DNA of 64,000 nucleotides from Paracoccus aminophilus JCM 7686 (GCF_000444995.1 NC_022041.1:1152001-1216000), one strand, 5' to 3'. Numbered from the stretch's first letter, positions 47,213 through 56,672 are shown. Notes: generated by a model not told the origin, from the sequence alone. Translations and numbers: made by a program.

Positions 47213-47479
47213 ATGAGCTTTGAAGAGAGTGTCAAACCGGGCGTCGAAATCGTTGGCGCGGATGGGGTGCATGTCGGCGTGGTTGACGCGCTGGACGGCG
47301 ACCGCATCCGGCTGAAACGCAAGGATGTCGCGCATGGCGGCGAAAGCCCGGGCGCACGCTATATTTCCGTTAACAATATCGCCTCGACAGAGGGCGGAAA
47401 GCTCTGGCTCTCGGCCAATGCCGATCTGGTGGCGCTGTTCGAGGAAGAAACCCAATCGGGGCGGCCGGTCCGGCTTTGA
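47213..47479 (+). CDS. DUF2171-domain protein
   Basis: An 88-residue protein that starts MSFEESVKPGVEIVGADG, with a PRC-barrel-like DUF2171 fold and ARYISVNNI. An AAGGA lies about nine bases upstream. Function unknown. Two in-frame ATG choices exist; the second (47213) has the better ribosome site. Confidence 0.75.
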   Translation: MSFEESVKPGVEIVGADGVHVGVVDALDGDRIRLKRKDVAHGGESPGARYISVNNIASTEGGKLWLSANADLVALFEEETQSGRPVRL

Positions 47480-47741
47480 CCCAATCGGGGCCGGGGGCTG
47501 CGCGCCGTCGGCCTTTCTTTCCAAAGCCGCCGAGGCCTGCGCGCGACGCTTGGCACCATGATTAGACCATCCTGACCGTCGGTGCGTCGGCGGCTTTGTC
47601 ATGGCTCTCCCTTATTTTGAGCGGGAGAGCTTGGCCGCCACAGCTGGCGCGGCCAGTTGCCTGATTTGCGAATTTTGATTGCGATACCAACTTTAACGTG
47701 CGTTCAGTTGATAAAGGCTAAAGGTCTTTGTGAGGCCGAAC

Positions 47742-48044
47742 ATGGCACCGATCCTGACAGGTACGATCAGCGGCATGCTCTGCGCTCTTGTGGTCCTGAT
47801 CTCGGGCTGGGGCTGGGGTGTTGCCTTTCTGACCTATGTGATCACGGGCGTTTTGGCGACGCTCGGAGACGCCATCTGGATTGTCTATGGCCGCGCGTAT
47901 CTGGGGCGGCGGCGCGCCGTTTCGCATGAAGACGAGCAGGGCAAGCTTGGCATCCTCTCGCGCCTGACTGGCGCGAATAAACGCAAAAGGGCGGTCGGCT
48001 CGTCATCGCGGGGCTCGAATGGAGAGGGCGGCGGTTGCGATTGA
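47742..48044 (+). CDS. Small membrane protein of unknown function
   Basis: A 100-residue protein with two hydrophobic segments (about residues 2-22 and 25-48) and a basic C-terminal tail. GAGG precedes the ATG at 47742. No recognised family. It might be spurious, but the hydrophobic pattern and ribosome site favour a real gene. Confidence 0.55.
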   Translation: MAPILTGTISGMLCALVVLISGWGWGVAFLTYVITGVLATLGDAIWIVYGRAYLGRRRAVSHEDEQGKLGILSRLTGANKRKRAVGSSSRGSNGEGGGCD

Positions 48045-48324
48045 CGCGCCGCTGCGGGGTTGCGATAAAAGCCGCGTGATCGCCTTGGCGAGAACCGCGC
48101 AAACCCTCGGCGGGCCTGTGCCTGCGCTGGGGCTTTGCCGTGATTGAGATTGACTTTCCCGCCCGAATCCGGCAAGAGGCAGCATCCGAAGGGCGCATTG
48201 TGTCCAGCGGGTGATCTAATTTTCATTCATCCCATTGGGGATGCGCTGTCCGACGGCGGGCGAAAGCCTTCAACATCTGCCCCGCGCAGAGGCCACAGGA
48301 CGCGGCAGAAGCAAGGAAGACGAA

Positions 48325-48759
48325 ATGTTCGCAGTTCTCAAGACGGGCGGCAAGCAGTACCGGGTTCAATCCGGTGACGTGCTGCGCGTCGAAAAACTGG
48401 CCGCTCTGGCTGGTGAGAAAGTTCAGTTCAACGACGTGCTGATGATCGGCGCGACGGTCGGCGCTCCGCTGGTTGCCGGCGCTGCGGTTCAGGCCGAGGT
48501 CATTGACAACATCAAGGCCGACAAGGTCATCACCTATGTCAAACGTCGCCGCAAGCACAGCTCGCAGCGTACCCGTGGTCACCGTCAGCAACTGACGCTG
48601 GTCCGCATCACCGACCTGCTCGAAAAGGGCGCGGAGAAGTCGGACGTCAAGGCCGCCGTGGGTGCTCGCACCGCCGGTGCCGCAGCTGCTGTTGCAGCCG
48701 CCGCCGTTGCTGCCGAAGCAAAGCCTGCCAAGGCTGCTAAAGAAGCCAAGAAGGACTAA
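48325..48759 (+). CDS. rplU: 50S ribosomal protein L21
   Basis: A 144-residue L21. The start [15 protein letters not shown] follows an AAGGAAG ribosome site. Residues 1-103 match L21 ([18 protein letters not shown]); after that there is an alanine/lysine-rich tail of about 40 residues, a C-terminal extension. Followed five bases later by rpmA. Confidence 0.97.
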   Translation: MFAVLKTGGKQYRVQSGDVLRVEKLAALAGEKVQFNDVLMIGATVGAPLVAGAAVQAEVIDNIKADKVITYVKRRRKHSSQRTRGHRQQLTLVRITDLLEKGAEKSDVKAAVGARTAGAAAAVAAAAVAAEAKPAKAAKEAKKD

Positions 48760-48764
48760 GAACC

Positions 48765-49037
48765 ATGGCACATAAGAAAGCAGGCGGTTCGTCCCGCAAC
48801 GGTCGTGATTCGGCTGGTCGTCGTCTCGGCGTGAAACTTTTCGGTGGTCAGGCCGCAGTTGCGGGCAACATCATCGTGCGTCAGCGCGGCACCACCTGGT
48901 GGGCCGGTCAGAACGTCGGCATGGGCCGCGATCACACTCTGTTCGCCCTCACCGACGGCCATATCGAGTTCCGCAAGGGTCTCAAGGGTCGCACCTACAT
49001 CTCTGTTCTGCCAGCCAATCTCGAGGCTGCTGAGTAA
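48765..49037 (+). CDS. rpmA: 50S ribosomal protein L27
   Basis: A 90-residue L27 starting [20 protein letters not shown] with no cleavable N-terminal extension, and [18 protein letters not shown] in the middle. Operon with rplU. The usual partner obgE is not downstream; a GNAT gene is there instead. Confidence 0.98.
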   Translation: MAHKKAGGSSRNGRDSAGRRLGVKLFGGQAAVAGNIIVRQRGTTWWAGQNVGMGRDHTLFALTDGHIEFRKGLKGRTYISVLPANLEAAE

Positions 49038-49139
49038 GCCGATTGTAACACTCAGGTGTTAAGAGGGGATCGGCGCAAGCCGGTCCCCTTGACGTTTCTG
49101 GGGGTCCATCCTCAGATAGAAGGAAAAGGGAGTGAGGAT

Positions 49140-49688
49140 ATGCAGGAACTGATGGACGCGCCGTCGCATGTTCAGCCGGAGGTCCGGACGGAGCGTTTCC
49201 TTCTTCGGCCATTGCGCAAGTCGGACGCCGGTTTGATCGCGCATTACACTGCGGACAGGCGGGTTGCCGAGGGCACCCGCTCGATCCCCCATCCGCTGCC
49301 GCCGGGCGCCGCAGAGGCCTATGTGGCCCGCGCCATGGCCGAGAAGCGGGAAGAGGATGTCTGGGCCATCGACGGCAGCGGCAGCCAGCTTGCCGAGCTT
49401 CTGGGCGTGGTCTCGCTGACCCGGATGGAGGGCCAGCAATCCGAGCTTGGCTTCTGGATCGGGGCGGGCTTCTGGAACACTGGCTTTGCGACGGAAGCGG
49501 TCGCGGGGCTCGTCACGGCCAATCCCCATCAAGCGCGCACGCTCTTTGCCGAAGCCTTCCAGGACAGCCCGAGCTCGGCGCGGGTTTTGACGAATTGCGG
49601 CTTCAACTATCTGGGCGATGCGGAAAGCTGGTCGGTGGCGCGGGATGCGCGGGTGCCGACTTGGACCTATCTGCGCAAGATGGACTGA
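49140..49688 (+). CDS. GNAT-family N-acetyltransferase
   Basis: A 182-residue RimJ/RimL-type acetyltransferase. TERFLLRPLRKSDAG begins the domain, LGFWIGAGFWNTGFATEAV is the acetyl-CoA region, and SARVLTNCGFNYLG the C-terminal motif. The start at 49140 follows AAAGGGAGTGAGG. It lies about 100 bases after rpmA. Substrate unknown. Confidence 0.88.
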   Translation: MQELMDAPSHVQPEVRTERFLLRPLRKSDAGLIAHYTADRRVAEGTRSIPHPLPPGAAEAYVARAMAEKREEDVWAIDGSGSQLAELLGVVSLTRMEGQQSELGFWIGAGFWNTGFATEAVAGLVTANPHQARTLFAEAFQDSPSSARVLTNCGFNYLGDAESWSVARDARVPTWTYLRKMD

Positions 49689-49711
49689 TCAGGCGCTTTC
49701 GCCGGAATGAC

Positions 49712-49744
49712 AAAGGCGCGGGGATCTCCCGCGCCTTTTGTTTT
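49712..49744 (+). terminator. Rho-independent terminator after the GNAT gene
   Basis: Ten-base-pair stem AAGGCGCGGG / CCCGCGCCTT with a five-base loop, followed by TTGTTTT. Confidence 0.88.
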
Positions 49745-49779
49745 CAGGGCAGGGCCCGCGCGATTAACGCCAGCCCGCC

Positions 49780-50301
49780 CTATTTGCGCTTGATCGAGAC
49801 CGCATTGGTCGCGCCGGTGATCACCACTTCGCGCAACCCGTCCAACGCCTCATGCGAGAGCGTCAGGCTGACCGTCACGCTGTCGCTGCGCAGATCGGCG
49901 GGGGTCGCGGCTTCAAAGCTGTTGTCGAGCGGGGGCAGGCCGACCAGCCGCAGGCGCAGCACGCCCGTATCATCGGCATGGATGCGCCCGGCGGGCATCG
50001 GCACTTCGGTGACCAGCTTCATCGCCCACCAGCCCTTGGTTGCCGGCAGCGCGGTCACGGTCAACATGCCGCCTTCGTAAAGCGGCTCCCATTTCGCAGC
50101 GGTGATCCGCGCCACCAAAGCGCGGCCATCATCGGCACGCGCGGTCGGATAGCCGCCATCGGGCATCAGCGTGGTCGCTTGTTTCGAGCCGCCGCCGAAC
50201 CATTGGAACGGATTGAGGCTGCTGCTGGCACTGCCGCCGCCCCCGCAAGCCGCAAGGCTCAGGGTGGCTGCCATCAGAAGGCCGATTGTTCGTCTCTGCA
50301 T
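49780..50301 (-). CDS. Hypothetical lipoprotein
   Basis: A 173-residue protein with a lipobox (LSLAAC) and a following glycine/serine-rich linker. No family recognised. The start MQRRTIGLLMAATLSLAAC gives a proper signal peptide; longer in-frame readings lack one. Probably attached to the inner or outer membrane. Diverges from sufE. Confidence 0.8.
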   Translation of the reverse strand: MQRRTIGLLMAATLSLAACGGGGSASSSLNPFQWFGGGSKQATTLMPDGGYPTARADDGRALVARITAAKWEPLYEGGMLTVTALPATKGWWAMKLVTEVPMPAGRIHADDTGVLRLRLVGLPPLDNSFEAATPADLRSDSVTVSLTLSHEALDGLREVVITGATNAVSIKRK

Positions 50302-50432
50302 CAAAGGCCCCCGTTCCTCGCCTCGGAAATACTGGCCCTTGATAGGCGAAGAGCGCGGCGCGCGAAAGCCTCTTTGACCTTCCGCGCGCATCGCGCTATC
50401 CCCTTCGGCAAATTTGCGAAAGGAGGCCGGTC

Positions 50433-50840
50433 ATGGCCACTCCGGCATTTGAAGAAATTGCTGAGACCTTCGACTTTCTCGATGATTGGGAAGATCGCTA
50501 TCGACATGTCATCGAGCTGGGCAAAGCCATGCCCGCGATGGATGATGCGCTGCATGTTCCGGCCACCAAAGTCGAGGGCTGCGCCAGTCAGGTCTGGATC
50601 ATGCCCCGGATCGACGAAGGGCGCTTCGATTTTCAGGGCGACAGCGATGCGCTGATCGTGCGTGGGCTGATTGCCATTCTGCACGCGCTCTATTCCGGCG
50701 TGCCGGTCGGCGAGGTGCTGGCGGTGGATGCGCCCGCCGAGCTTGGCCGTCTGGGGCTGAACGAGCATCTCTCGGCGCAGCGCTCGAACGGGCTGCGCGC
50801 GATGGTCGAGCGGATCCGGCTGATCGCCAGCGAGGCCTGA
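50433..50840 (+). CDS. sufE: SufE-family sulfur acceptor protein
   Basis: A 135-residue SufE with the persulfide-accepting cysteine at residue 50 in VEGCASQVW and the FDFLDDWEDRYRHVIELGK N-terminus. It would receive sulfur from SufS for iron-sulfur cluster assembly. Followed by a bidirectional terminator. Confidence 0.94.
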   Translation: MATPAFEEIAETFDFLDDWEDRYRHVIELGKAMPAMDDALHVPATKVEGCASQVWIMPRIDEGRFDFQGDSDALIVRGLIAILHALYSGVPVGEVLAVDAPAELGRLGLNEHLSAQRSNGLRAMVERIRLIASEA

Positions 50841-50847
50841 TGCAGAC

Positions 50848-50878
50848 AAAAACGGCGACCTTTGGGTCGCCGTTTTCG
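50848..50878. terminator. Bidirectional terminator between sufE and mnmA
   Basis: Stem AAAACGGCGACC / GGTCGCCGTTTT with a TTTG loop, with A and T runs on either side, serving the two convergent genes. Confidence 0.88.
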
Positions 50879-50902
50879 TTTCAGCCTGTCGTGGCGCGAT
50901 TC

Positions 50903-52072
50903 TCAGCCGCCGCGGCGATGCGAGATCCAGCCGCCGCCCAGAACTCGGGTCGAATCGGGGGCATAGAAGACGCAGGCCTGACCGGGGCTGACGCCTTCTT
51001 CGGGGTCGAGCAGCTCGATCTCGGCGCGGTTGGAGCCGGTGGCGCGCAGGATCGCCGGGCGCGGCGGTCGGGTCGAGCGGATGCGGGCGCTGATCTGGAT
51101 CTCGCCCTCGAAGGGGCCGTCGCCCAGCCAGTTCACCTCGGTCACCGGGACGATCTTGGTCCGCAGCGCCTCTTTCGGTCCGACAATGACGCGGCGCGCA
51201 TCGGGATCAAGCCTCACGACATAAAGCGGATCGCCAAGGCCGCCGATCCCCAGCCCACGGCGCTGGCCGATGGTGTAATGGATGACACCGCGATGGGTGG
51301 CCAGCACATTGCCGTCGAGATCGACGATCTCGCCCGGATCAGCCGCGCCGGGGCGCAGCTTTTCGATGACGCTGGCATAATCGCCATTCGGCACGAAGCA
51401 GATGTCCTGACTGTCCGGCTTGTCGGCAATCGCAAGACCGTATTGGGTCGCCATTTCGCGGGTCTCGGCCTTGCTAGCCAGCCCCCCCAGCGGGAAGCGC
51501 AGGAAGGAGAGTTGCTCGGGCGTGGTCGAAAAGAGGAAATAGCTTTGATCGCGCTGCGGATCGGCCGCCATATGCAGTTCAGGCCCATGCGCGCCCACCG
51601 TGCGGCGAATATAATGCCCGGTCGCCATGCAATCGGCATCGAGATCCTTCGCGGTTTCCAGAAGGTCACGGAACTTCACGCGCTCATTGCAGCGGATGCA
51701 GGGGACCGGGGTCGCGCCGGCGAGATAGGCGTCAGCGAATTCCTCGATCACCGATTCGCGGAATTTGTTTTCGTAATCAAGAACGTAATGCGGGAAGCCC
51801 ACGCGCTCGGCGACGCGGCGCGCGTCATGAATGTCCTGACCGGCGCAGCAGGCGCCTTTTTTGGCCAGCGCAGCGCCATGGTCGTAAAGTTGAAGCGTGA
51901 CCCCGATGACATCATAGCCCTCGGCCGCGAGATGGGCCGCGACGACCGAGCTGTCGACGCCGCCCGACATGGCAACCACCACGCGGGTTTCGGCCGGAGG
52001 TTTCGCAAAACCAAGCGAATTCAGAGGAATATCCCGCGCCTCTGCGAGCGGGATCGGGGTCGTCAGTGTCAT
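50903..52072 (-). CDS. mnmA: tRNA-specific 2-thiouridylase
   Basis: Forms 2-thiouridine at the wobble position of Lys, Glu and Gln tRNAs. The 389-residue protein has the PP-loop MSGGVDSSV (residues 35-43), the first catalytic cysteine in [10 protein letters not shown] and the second in [10 protein letters not shown] 30-residue N-terminal extension precedes the PP-loop. Confidence 0.96.
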   Translation of the reverse strand: MTLTTPIPLAEARDIPLNSLGFAKPPAETRVVVAMSGGVDSSVVAAHLAAEGYDVIGVTLQLYDHGAALAKKGACCAGQDIHDARRVAERVGFPHYVLDYENKFRESVIEEFADAYLAGATPVPCIRCNERVKFRDLLETAKDLDADCMATGHYIRRTVGAHGPELHMAADPQRDQSYFLFSTTPEQLSFLRFPLGGLASKAETREMATQYGLAIADKPDSQDICFVPNGDYASVIEKLRPGAADPGEIVDLDGNVLATHRGVIHYTIGQRRGLGIGGLGDPLYVVRLDPDARRVIVGPKEALRTKIVPVTEVNWLGDGPFEGEIQISARIRSTRPPRPAILRATGSNRAEIELLDPEEGVSPGQACVFYAPDSTRVLGGGWISHRRGG

Positions 52073-52231
52073 GGATCATCCTTTCGCGGTGGTCAGGACC
52101 GCCGCATTTGACGAAAAAATAGGGAAAACACGCGATATTCTCAAGGGGCGGAGCGCCGATTTCCCCCGCTGGTTTCACCGCGGATTAAGAGAAGTCAGGC
52201 AGAAAGGAGAGAACGACGACAGGTGATTTCC

Positions 52232-52507
52232 ATGTTTCTGAAGAAAAGCACGGGGCCGCGCACGGTGACCCTGCCGGATGGTCGCATCCTCACGCAGGCC
52301 GATCTGCCGGCTCCGAACACCCGCTGGGTCGCCAGCCGCAAGGCCGTCGTGGCCGAGGCGGTTGAATACGGGCTCTTGACCCGCGACGAAGCTTTGAGCC
52401 GCTACGGTTTGACCGAAGAAGAGCTCGATTGCTGGGTCGAGGCCATTCGCGGTCATGGGCGCGAAGCGCTCAAGGTGACGCGGATTCAAAGTTTTAGACA
52501 ACTGTAG
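52232..52507 (+). CDS. sciP: CtrA inhibitor SciP-like protein (DUF1153)
   Basis: A 91-residue DUF1153 protein. The central LPAPNTRWVASRKAVVAEAV and LTEEELDCWVEAIRGHG match SciP, which binds CtrA and DNA and blocks CtrA-activated transcription in Caulobacter. An ATG at 52232 is preferred over a GTG nine bases earlier. It lies 91 bases upstream of ctrA, which here is disrupted, so its target may be missing or altered. Confidence 0.88.
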   Translation: MFLKKSTGPRTVTLPDGRILTQADLPAPNTRWVASRKAVVAEAVEYGLLTRDEALSRYGLTEEELDCWVEAIRGHGREALKVTRIQSFRQL

Positions 52508-52598
52508 ATTGATTATTTTTATAATTGATCCACAGTAACGGGAAATTAACTATTTGCGCGCATCCTGGAGCTGGACTGGACAAATCAAGGACCGTCAC

Positions 52599-53285
52599 AT
52601 GCGTATTTTGCTGGTCGAAGATGACCCAACGACTGCCCGCAGCATCGAGCTGATCCTGGCGAATGCCAGTTACAACGTCTATCGCACCGACATGGGCGAA
52701 GAGGGTATCGATCTCGCAAAGCTCTATGATTACGATCTGATCCTGCTCGATCTCGATCTGCCGGACATGCACGGGATGGAGGTTTTGCGTCAGCTGCGCA
52801 TGTCCCGGGTCGACACGCCCATTCTCATTCTGACCGGCTCGGATGATACCGAAAGCAAGCTGCGCGGCTTTGGTTTCGGCGCTGACGACTATATGACGAA
52901 GCCCTTCCATCGCGAGGAAATGATCGCCCGCATTCAAGCAATCATTCGCCGCTCCAAGGGCCATAGCCAATCGGTGATCCGGACCGGCAATGTCGTGGTC
53001 AATCTCGACGCCCGCTCGGTCGAGGTCGGGGGCAAGCCCGTGAACCTCACCGGCAAAGAATATCAGATCCTCGAACTTCTGAGCCTGCGCAAGGGCACGA
53101 CGCTCACCAAAGAAATGTTCCTGAACCATCATTATCTCCTCCTAGTAGTTTGTATTTGTTTAGAATTAAATCTGCGGAACAAGTTACGGTACAATGTTCT
53201 CATTTTTGCCGCGGGCCTTCTGAGCTTCTTTCGCTCTCGCTTTTTGGGCCGCAGCCCCCGCGTAAAGCTTCACCATCTCGCTTGA
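52599..53285 (+). pseudogene. ctrA: ctrA interrupted by prophage integration
   Basis: CtrA is the global cell-cycle/gene-transfer-agent/motility regulator of alphaproteobacteria. Codons 1-177 are normal: receiver domain with the phosphoacceptor aspartate 51 ([10 protein letters not shown]) and the start of the winged-helix DNA-binding domain up to LTKEMFLNH near 53,130. Native CtrA proteins continue LYGGMDEPELKIIDVF... to about 230-240 residues. Here the next 51 codons are unrelated (starting [13 protein letters not shown]) and end at 53285, antisense to the integrase. The recognition helix and wing are lost. The displaced 3' part should lie beyond the prophage's right end. Confidence 0.93.
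53118..53135. other. Putative left attachment site (attL) in ctrA
   Basis: The switch from ctrA to phage sequence happens at about 53,130, within TTCCTGAACCATC. The crossover core probably lies in this stretch; its exact limits need the right end of the element. Confidence 0.6.
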
Positions 53286-54209
53286 ACTGTGGCCAGTGAT
53301 CGCCTTGACGTGCTCTTCGGTCATCCCTGGCAACGCTGAGATTTCGGAGGCAGCGGAATGTCGCAGCGAGTGAATATCCCAAGCTTCCGCTTTCACGGAA
53401 TCCAGCTTGCGTGCTTCCATGATCCATTTCCAGGCAAGGCTGTAGCTGACGGGCGATCCGTTCTTTTGCGCGACAATGGTCGCGCCGATGCGTGGCGTTT
53501 GGGCAAGGATCGCGGCTAATGCTTCGGTGACCGGAATCCATAAGACTGTTCCTGTCTTCGTTTGCCGCAGTGCGATACCACCGTCTTCGAGATCGCCCCA
53601 TTGCATTCGAAGCACATCGCCGATTCGTTGACCGGTGCCGAGCAGAAGTTCAAAGACCAATCGTGTTTGCGCGTCCGCAGCATCTCTGAACGCGTTGATC
53701 TTGTCTGCAGGCCAAGGCTTGCGCGGCGGTCGCCTCCCTTTCAGCTGCATAACCCCAATTGCCACATTCCGATCGAGCCACCCTATTCGGATGGCGTGGC
53801 CCAAGAGGGTCACGAGCGCTCCCACCTTTCTGTTGGCATCGGTCGGCGTTTCTTTGAGGGCGTCCCGCATCTCATAGACATGAACGGTTCGGAGGGTAGC
53901 CGGATCTATCGTGCCCATCACCTCCTCGAAGTAACGGAAGTGTCGAAGATAGCTGATGCGAGTATTCTTCGCTAATTCCGGCCAGCGCTCGCTTTCCATG
54001 TACTTCTGAATAAGGCCTTTGATCGTCCGTTTGGGGGCGGGCGGTCTGCCTTTCAGCATCATTGCATATTCAGCTGCAAACTCTGCTGTTCCGGGCAGAG
54101 AATGCATACGTTGGCACTTACCGTAACGACAATAGTAGATGTGGAGATTGCGGCCCCTACGGTAGACGTACTTGGGAAGCTCTTTCTTGGTCAACGCCGC
54201 CTCGTCCAA
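53184..54209 (-). CDS. int: Tyrosine-family phage integrase
   Basis: A 341-residue site-specific recombinase. The catalytic residues are visible: arginine 195 in [14 protein letters not shown], histidine 280 and arginine 283 in HSLRH, histidine 307 in ITGHSS, and tyrosine 316 in VKLYAG. The N-terminal SAM-like domain is at residues 60-150. Its 3' end is 53 bases from the ctrA junction, as expected for an int-att arrangement, and overlaps the hybrid end of ctrA on the other strand by 102 bases. Confidence 0.96.
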   Translation of the reverse strand: MDEAALTKKELPKYVYRRGRNLHIYYCRYGKCQRMHSLPGTAEFAAEYAMMLKGRPPAPKRTIKGLIQKYMESERWPELAKNTRISYLRHFRYFEEVMGTIDPATLRTVHVYEMRDALKETPTDANRKVGALVTLLGHAIRIGWLDRNVAIGVMQLKGRRPPRKPWPADKINAFRDAADAQTRLVFELLLGTGQRIGDVLRMQWGDLEDGGIALRQTKTGTVLWIPVTEALAAILAQTPRIGATIVAQKNGSPVSYSLAWKWIMEARKLDSVKAEAWDIHSLRHSAASEISALPGMTEEHVKAITGHSSSEMVKLYAGAAAQKARAKEAQKARGKNENIVP

Positions 54210-54376
54210 TTTACCATGTCTATGGGCTGCACTTGATCGCTCGCGTCGACTGCGTCTCTAGCGAATTTTATTACGAACTTGCCGCCTTCGATGTGAGCTT
54301 CTGTCACGATCTTTCCCTGCTGCTGACAGACGGCGAGGTATTCTCCAAAGAGGTCCGCAACTCTCGGTCGCCCCAT
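54191..54376 (-). CDS. Small phage protein
   Basis: A 61-residue protein starting MGRPRVADLFGEYLAV, charged, with no recognised family. It overlaps the integrase by 19 bases and the small upstream gene by one base (TGATG), so it belongs to the leftward operon that ends with the integrase; it could be an excisionase by position, but without sequence support. Confidence 0.65.
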   Translation of the reverse strand: MGRPRVADLFGEYLAVCQQQGKIVTEAHIEGGKFVIKFARDAVDASDQVQPIDMVNWTRRR

Positions 54377-54477
54377 CACCCAACCCTCGTGTCTTCTTTG
54401 GTGACCAGATGCTGGCAGTGCGTGCCGCCGATGGTGGCGCGGTCGATGATCATGGGCAGGTGCAGCCGATAGGTCAT
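54376..54477 (-). CDS. Very small phage ORF (33 residues)
   Basis: MTYRLHLPMIIDRATIGGTH and a short tail, with no recognised family. It exactly fills the gap between its neighbours, with a one-base overlap at its end and a four-base overlap (ATGA) at its start. Too short to be certain. Confidence 0.5.
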   Translation of the reverse strand: MTYRLHLPMIIDRATIGGTHCQHLVTKEDTRVG

Positions 54478-54734
54478 GCCAGTTCCTCCGGAAAGCAGAG
54501 CGGACAGGGGATATAGGCAAGCCAAGCGAAATCCTCCTTGCCGGTACCATTACAGGACGAGCAGTCGGGATCGGGCGTGCCGAGGTGAATGTTGATCTGA
54601 ACGCGCGCGGCCTCGACCGTCTCGGCGGTGCCGCGGGCGTTGCTCTCGTCATGCGTCCAGGTCACCGGCGCGCCGGGAACGTCGGGACGAACGATCTCGA
54701 TGCCGCGGTGGGTGAGGGGTTTGTGGGCTTGCAT
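54474..54734 (-). CDS. Small phage protein with CxxC pairs
   Basis: An 86-residue protein with CSSCNGTG and CPLC near the C-terminus, a probable zinc-binding pair like DnaJ-type fingers. Start MQAHKPLTHRG; longer upstream readings lack a ribosome site. Function unknown. Confidence 0.65.
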   Translation of the reverse strand: MQAHKPLTHRGIEIVRPDVPGAPVTWTHDESNARGTAETVEAARVQINIHLGTPDPDCSSCNGTGKEDFAWLAYIPCPLCFPEELA

Positions 54735-54807
54735 CTTGCGTCCTATCAGCTGGCGCTCGGGATGCTGGCCCGCCGCGGGGCCAGGCACCGAAGGGTCGCT
54801 TAGGGGG

Positions 54808-55662
54808 TCAGGCAAACCGGCCCATGTAGAAGGGCAGGCCGGTTTCCTCAGATGCGGTGAGTGCGATTTGCGTGAAGTGCGCGCGACGTTGGTATTCGAC
54901 GCGATGCCATTGAAATCCGAGACCAACCGCGCCGCCACCCATGGCGCGCCAACGGAAAAGGCAATTCAGTTCTTCCGGCTGCTCGCCGTTGTAGATCGGA
55001 ATGGAGAGCGTGAACTTCTCGGGGATCACGACGCCGTTCTGGACCTTGGTATCGGTCTCGAAGACCAGCTTGCGGTCGCCGTTGTCCAGGCGCAGGGCGG
55101 ATTTGTAGGTTTGTCCGACCGTGGCCTCGAAGTCGCGGCTGATCTCGATCATGGTCGCGGCTTCGGGATGCCCGATGTCGACGCTGTTCTCTTCGAGGAA
55201 GCGCGCGAACTCGTCTTGGGGATGGATCTTGCCTTCCATCGCATCCCAGCGGGCAAACTCCTCCGAGGGGCGCAGCTTTAACGTGACGGCATGGGCGTTG
55301 TAACCGGGGGCGGGGAAGTCTTCGCCAAGGTTATGCTCGTGCCAGTCAAGGCGTGCCGACACGGTGAGCGCGTCGAAATCCGCAATGATAACCGAGCGAT
55401 CAGATTTGAAGCGGTTGGCATAAGCTGAGAGCGATGCGCGATCATCGACCGTGACCGCTTGCTGGACCCGCGAGGGAAGCCGGTTCGGGTCGGAAATGTC
55501 GAGTAGGCTGAAACTTTTCGGCAGCGCAGCGTATTCACGGCCGTCCTGGCCGAAGATGGTCGGCGCCGCGATGCGTGCGGCCTCCAGAACGGTTTCGAGG
55601 GTGCTGCGTGGATCCGCAGCAAGCACGGTGACTTGGCCGAATTGTTCGGAGCTTTGAGACAT
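54808..55662 (-). CDS. Phage DUF2303 (YfdQ-like) protein
   Basis: A 284-residue protein similar to DUF2303/YfdQ prophage proteins, with FEATVGQTYKSALRL and LSIPIYNGEQPEELNCLFRW segments. The start MSQSSEQFGQVT follows AAAGGACC. Function unknown; such genes often lie in phage early operons. Confidence 0.82.
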   Translation of the reverse strand: MSQSSEQFGQVTVLAADPRSTLETVLEAARIAAPTIFGQDGREYAALPKSFSLLDISDPNRLPSRVQQAVTVDDRASLSAYANRFKSDRSVIIADFDALTVSARLDWHEHNLGEDFPAPGYNAHAVTLKLRPSEEFARWDAMEGKIHPQDEFARFLEENSVDIGHPEAATMIEISRDFEATVGQTYKSALRLDNGDRKLVFETDTKVQNGVVIPEKFTLSIPIYNGEQPEELNCLFRWRAMGGGAVGLGFQWHRVEYQRRAHFTQIALTASEETGLPFYMGRFA

Positions 55663-55690
55663 GGTTGGTCCTTTCGGGTTGGGGACGGGA

Positions 55691-56017
55691 TCAGACGTCG
55701 ATCGCGCGTCGGCGTTCGAGCTCGTCTTCGAAATCCATCTGGTTGGGGTCGCGGCGGGTAAGGCGGCCATCATCGGTGGCGAAGTAAATGCCGGTTCCCA
55801 TGCTTCGGGTCGGTTTCTTGATCGAGATGTCGGGGACGACTTCGAGCTGGCCGGCTTTGTTGACCTTGATGCCGACCTTCATGGTCAGGCTACCGCCATT
55901 GCCGGTTTCGCGGATCGCCTCGATCAGCTCGGAGAGCTTGTTGTCTCCGGTTTCCAGCAGTTCGCCACGGCGAAAGCTCTGGATGAATTCGAGGAAGTTG
56001 AGTTCGTTGCGCGCCAT
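55691..56017 (-). CDS. Conserved phage hypothetical protein
   Basis: A 108-residue, acidic to neutral protein with ELNFLEFIQSFRRGELL and a C-terminal arginine-rich tail. Often found next to DUF2303 genes. No function can be assigned. Confidence 0.7.
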   Translation of the reverse strand: MARNELNFLEFIQSFRRGELLETGDNKLSELIEAIRETGNGGSLTMKVGIKVNKAGQLEVVPDISIKKPTRSMGTGIYFATDDGRLTRRDPNQMDFEDELERRRAIDV

Positions 56018-56088
56018 GGCGGTTGCCTCTGTGCAGGTTGCAATAGGGGGACGGGATGCCGGTCCGCGCGGGACCGGTCACCGGAGGG

Positions 56089-56241
56089 TCAGGCTTTCTT
56101 GGCACGCCAACCGATGGTGGCACCGCAGCCGAAGATCGCGAGGGATGCGATCAGATCGAATGCTGCGGGGAGGATCACCTGTGCGATGATCGCAGCTGCG
56201 GCGATGCCAAGCGCGGATGGTAAGCTAAGATGCTCGATCAT
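56089..56241 (-). CDS. Small phage membrane protein
   Basis: A 50-residue protein with one long hydrophobic stretch (ALGIAAAAIIAQVILPAAF) and a basic C-terminus RAKKA. The start overlaps the TerB-like gene stop by four bases (ATGA). Function unknown; the size and pattern resemble small phage membrane proteins. Confidence 0.6.
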   Translation of the reverse strand: MIEHLSLPSALGIAAAAIIAQVILPAAFDLIASLAIFGCGATIGWRAKKA

Positions 56242-56672
56242 GCGGCTAGCCGCGACAGGTCGATGCCCAGATCCTTTGCCACGGAATCCAGAACCTTCTG
56301 CTCTTCTGGTGCAATCGATCCGTCCGCCTCCGCAACATCGAGCATGGTCAGCACAACGGCCTCTGCCATCTCGGCATCTTTGGCGATCTCGCTGATTTCC
56401 TTGCGCAGCCCCGCGCGACCGACGCGCCCGCCGCCTGCGCGATCCAGCATGGAATTGATCGTCTTCTCGATCACCTGGGGCTCAAAGCCCTGTGCGAGCA
56501 CCTTATTTGCCTTCACGGCTTTGACGGTCGCGCTGACTTCGTCGTCACCAATCTCGCCGTCAGCAGCGGCCACGAGTGCTGCACCGGCACAAACGGCTTC
56601 GAGATAGTCGGTCCGGCCAGAGAACTTCTGGACGACAGCCTCTGCCTTCTTGCCAAAGAGCTTTCCAAGCAT
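56238..56672 (-). CDS. TerB-family protein (phage)
   Basis: A 144-residue protein starting MLGKLFGKKAEAVVQKFSGR with a TerB-like helical domain (LVAAADGEIGDDEVSATVKA and DVAEADGSIAPEEQKVL: two acidic helix-loop repeats). AAGGAAA precedes the ATG. In tellurite loci TerB is a metal-binding helical protein; a phage role is unknown. Confidence 0.8.
   Translation of the reverse strand: MLGKLFGKKAEAVVQKFSGRTDYLEAVCAGAALVAAADGEIGDDEVSATVKAVKANKVLAQGFEPQVIEKTINSMLDRAGGGRVGRAGLRKEISEIAKDAEMAEAVVLTMLDVAEADGSIAPEEQKVLDSVAKDLGIDLSRLAA

Noticed and set aside
54628..55281. 217-codon plus-strand frame opposite the DUF2303 gene
   Set aside because: Shadow of the leftward phage genes; no motif.
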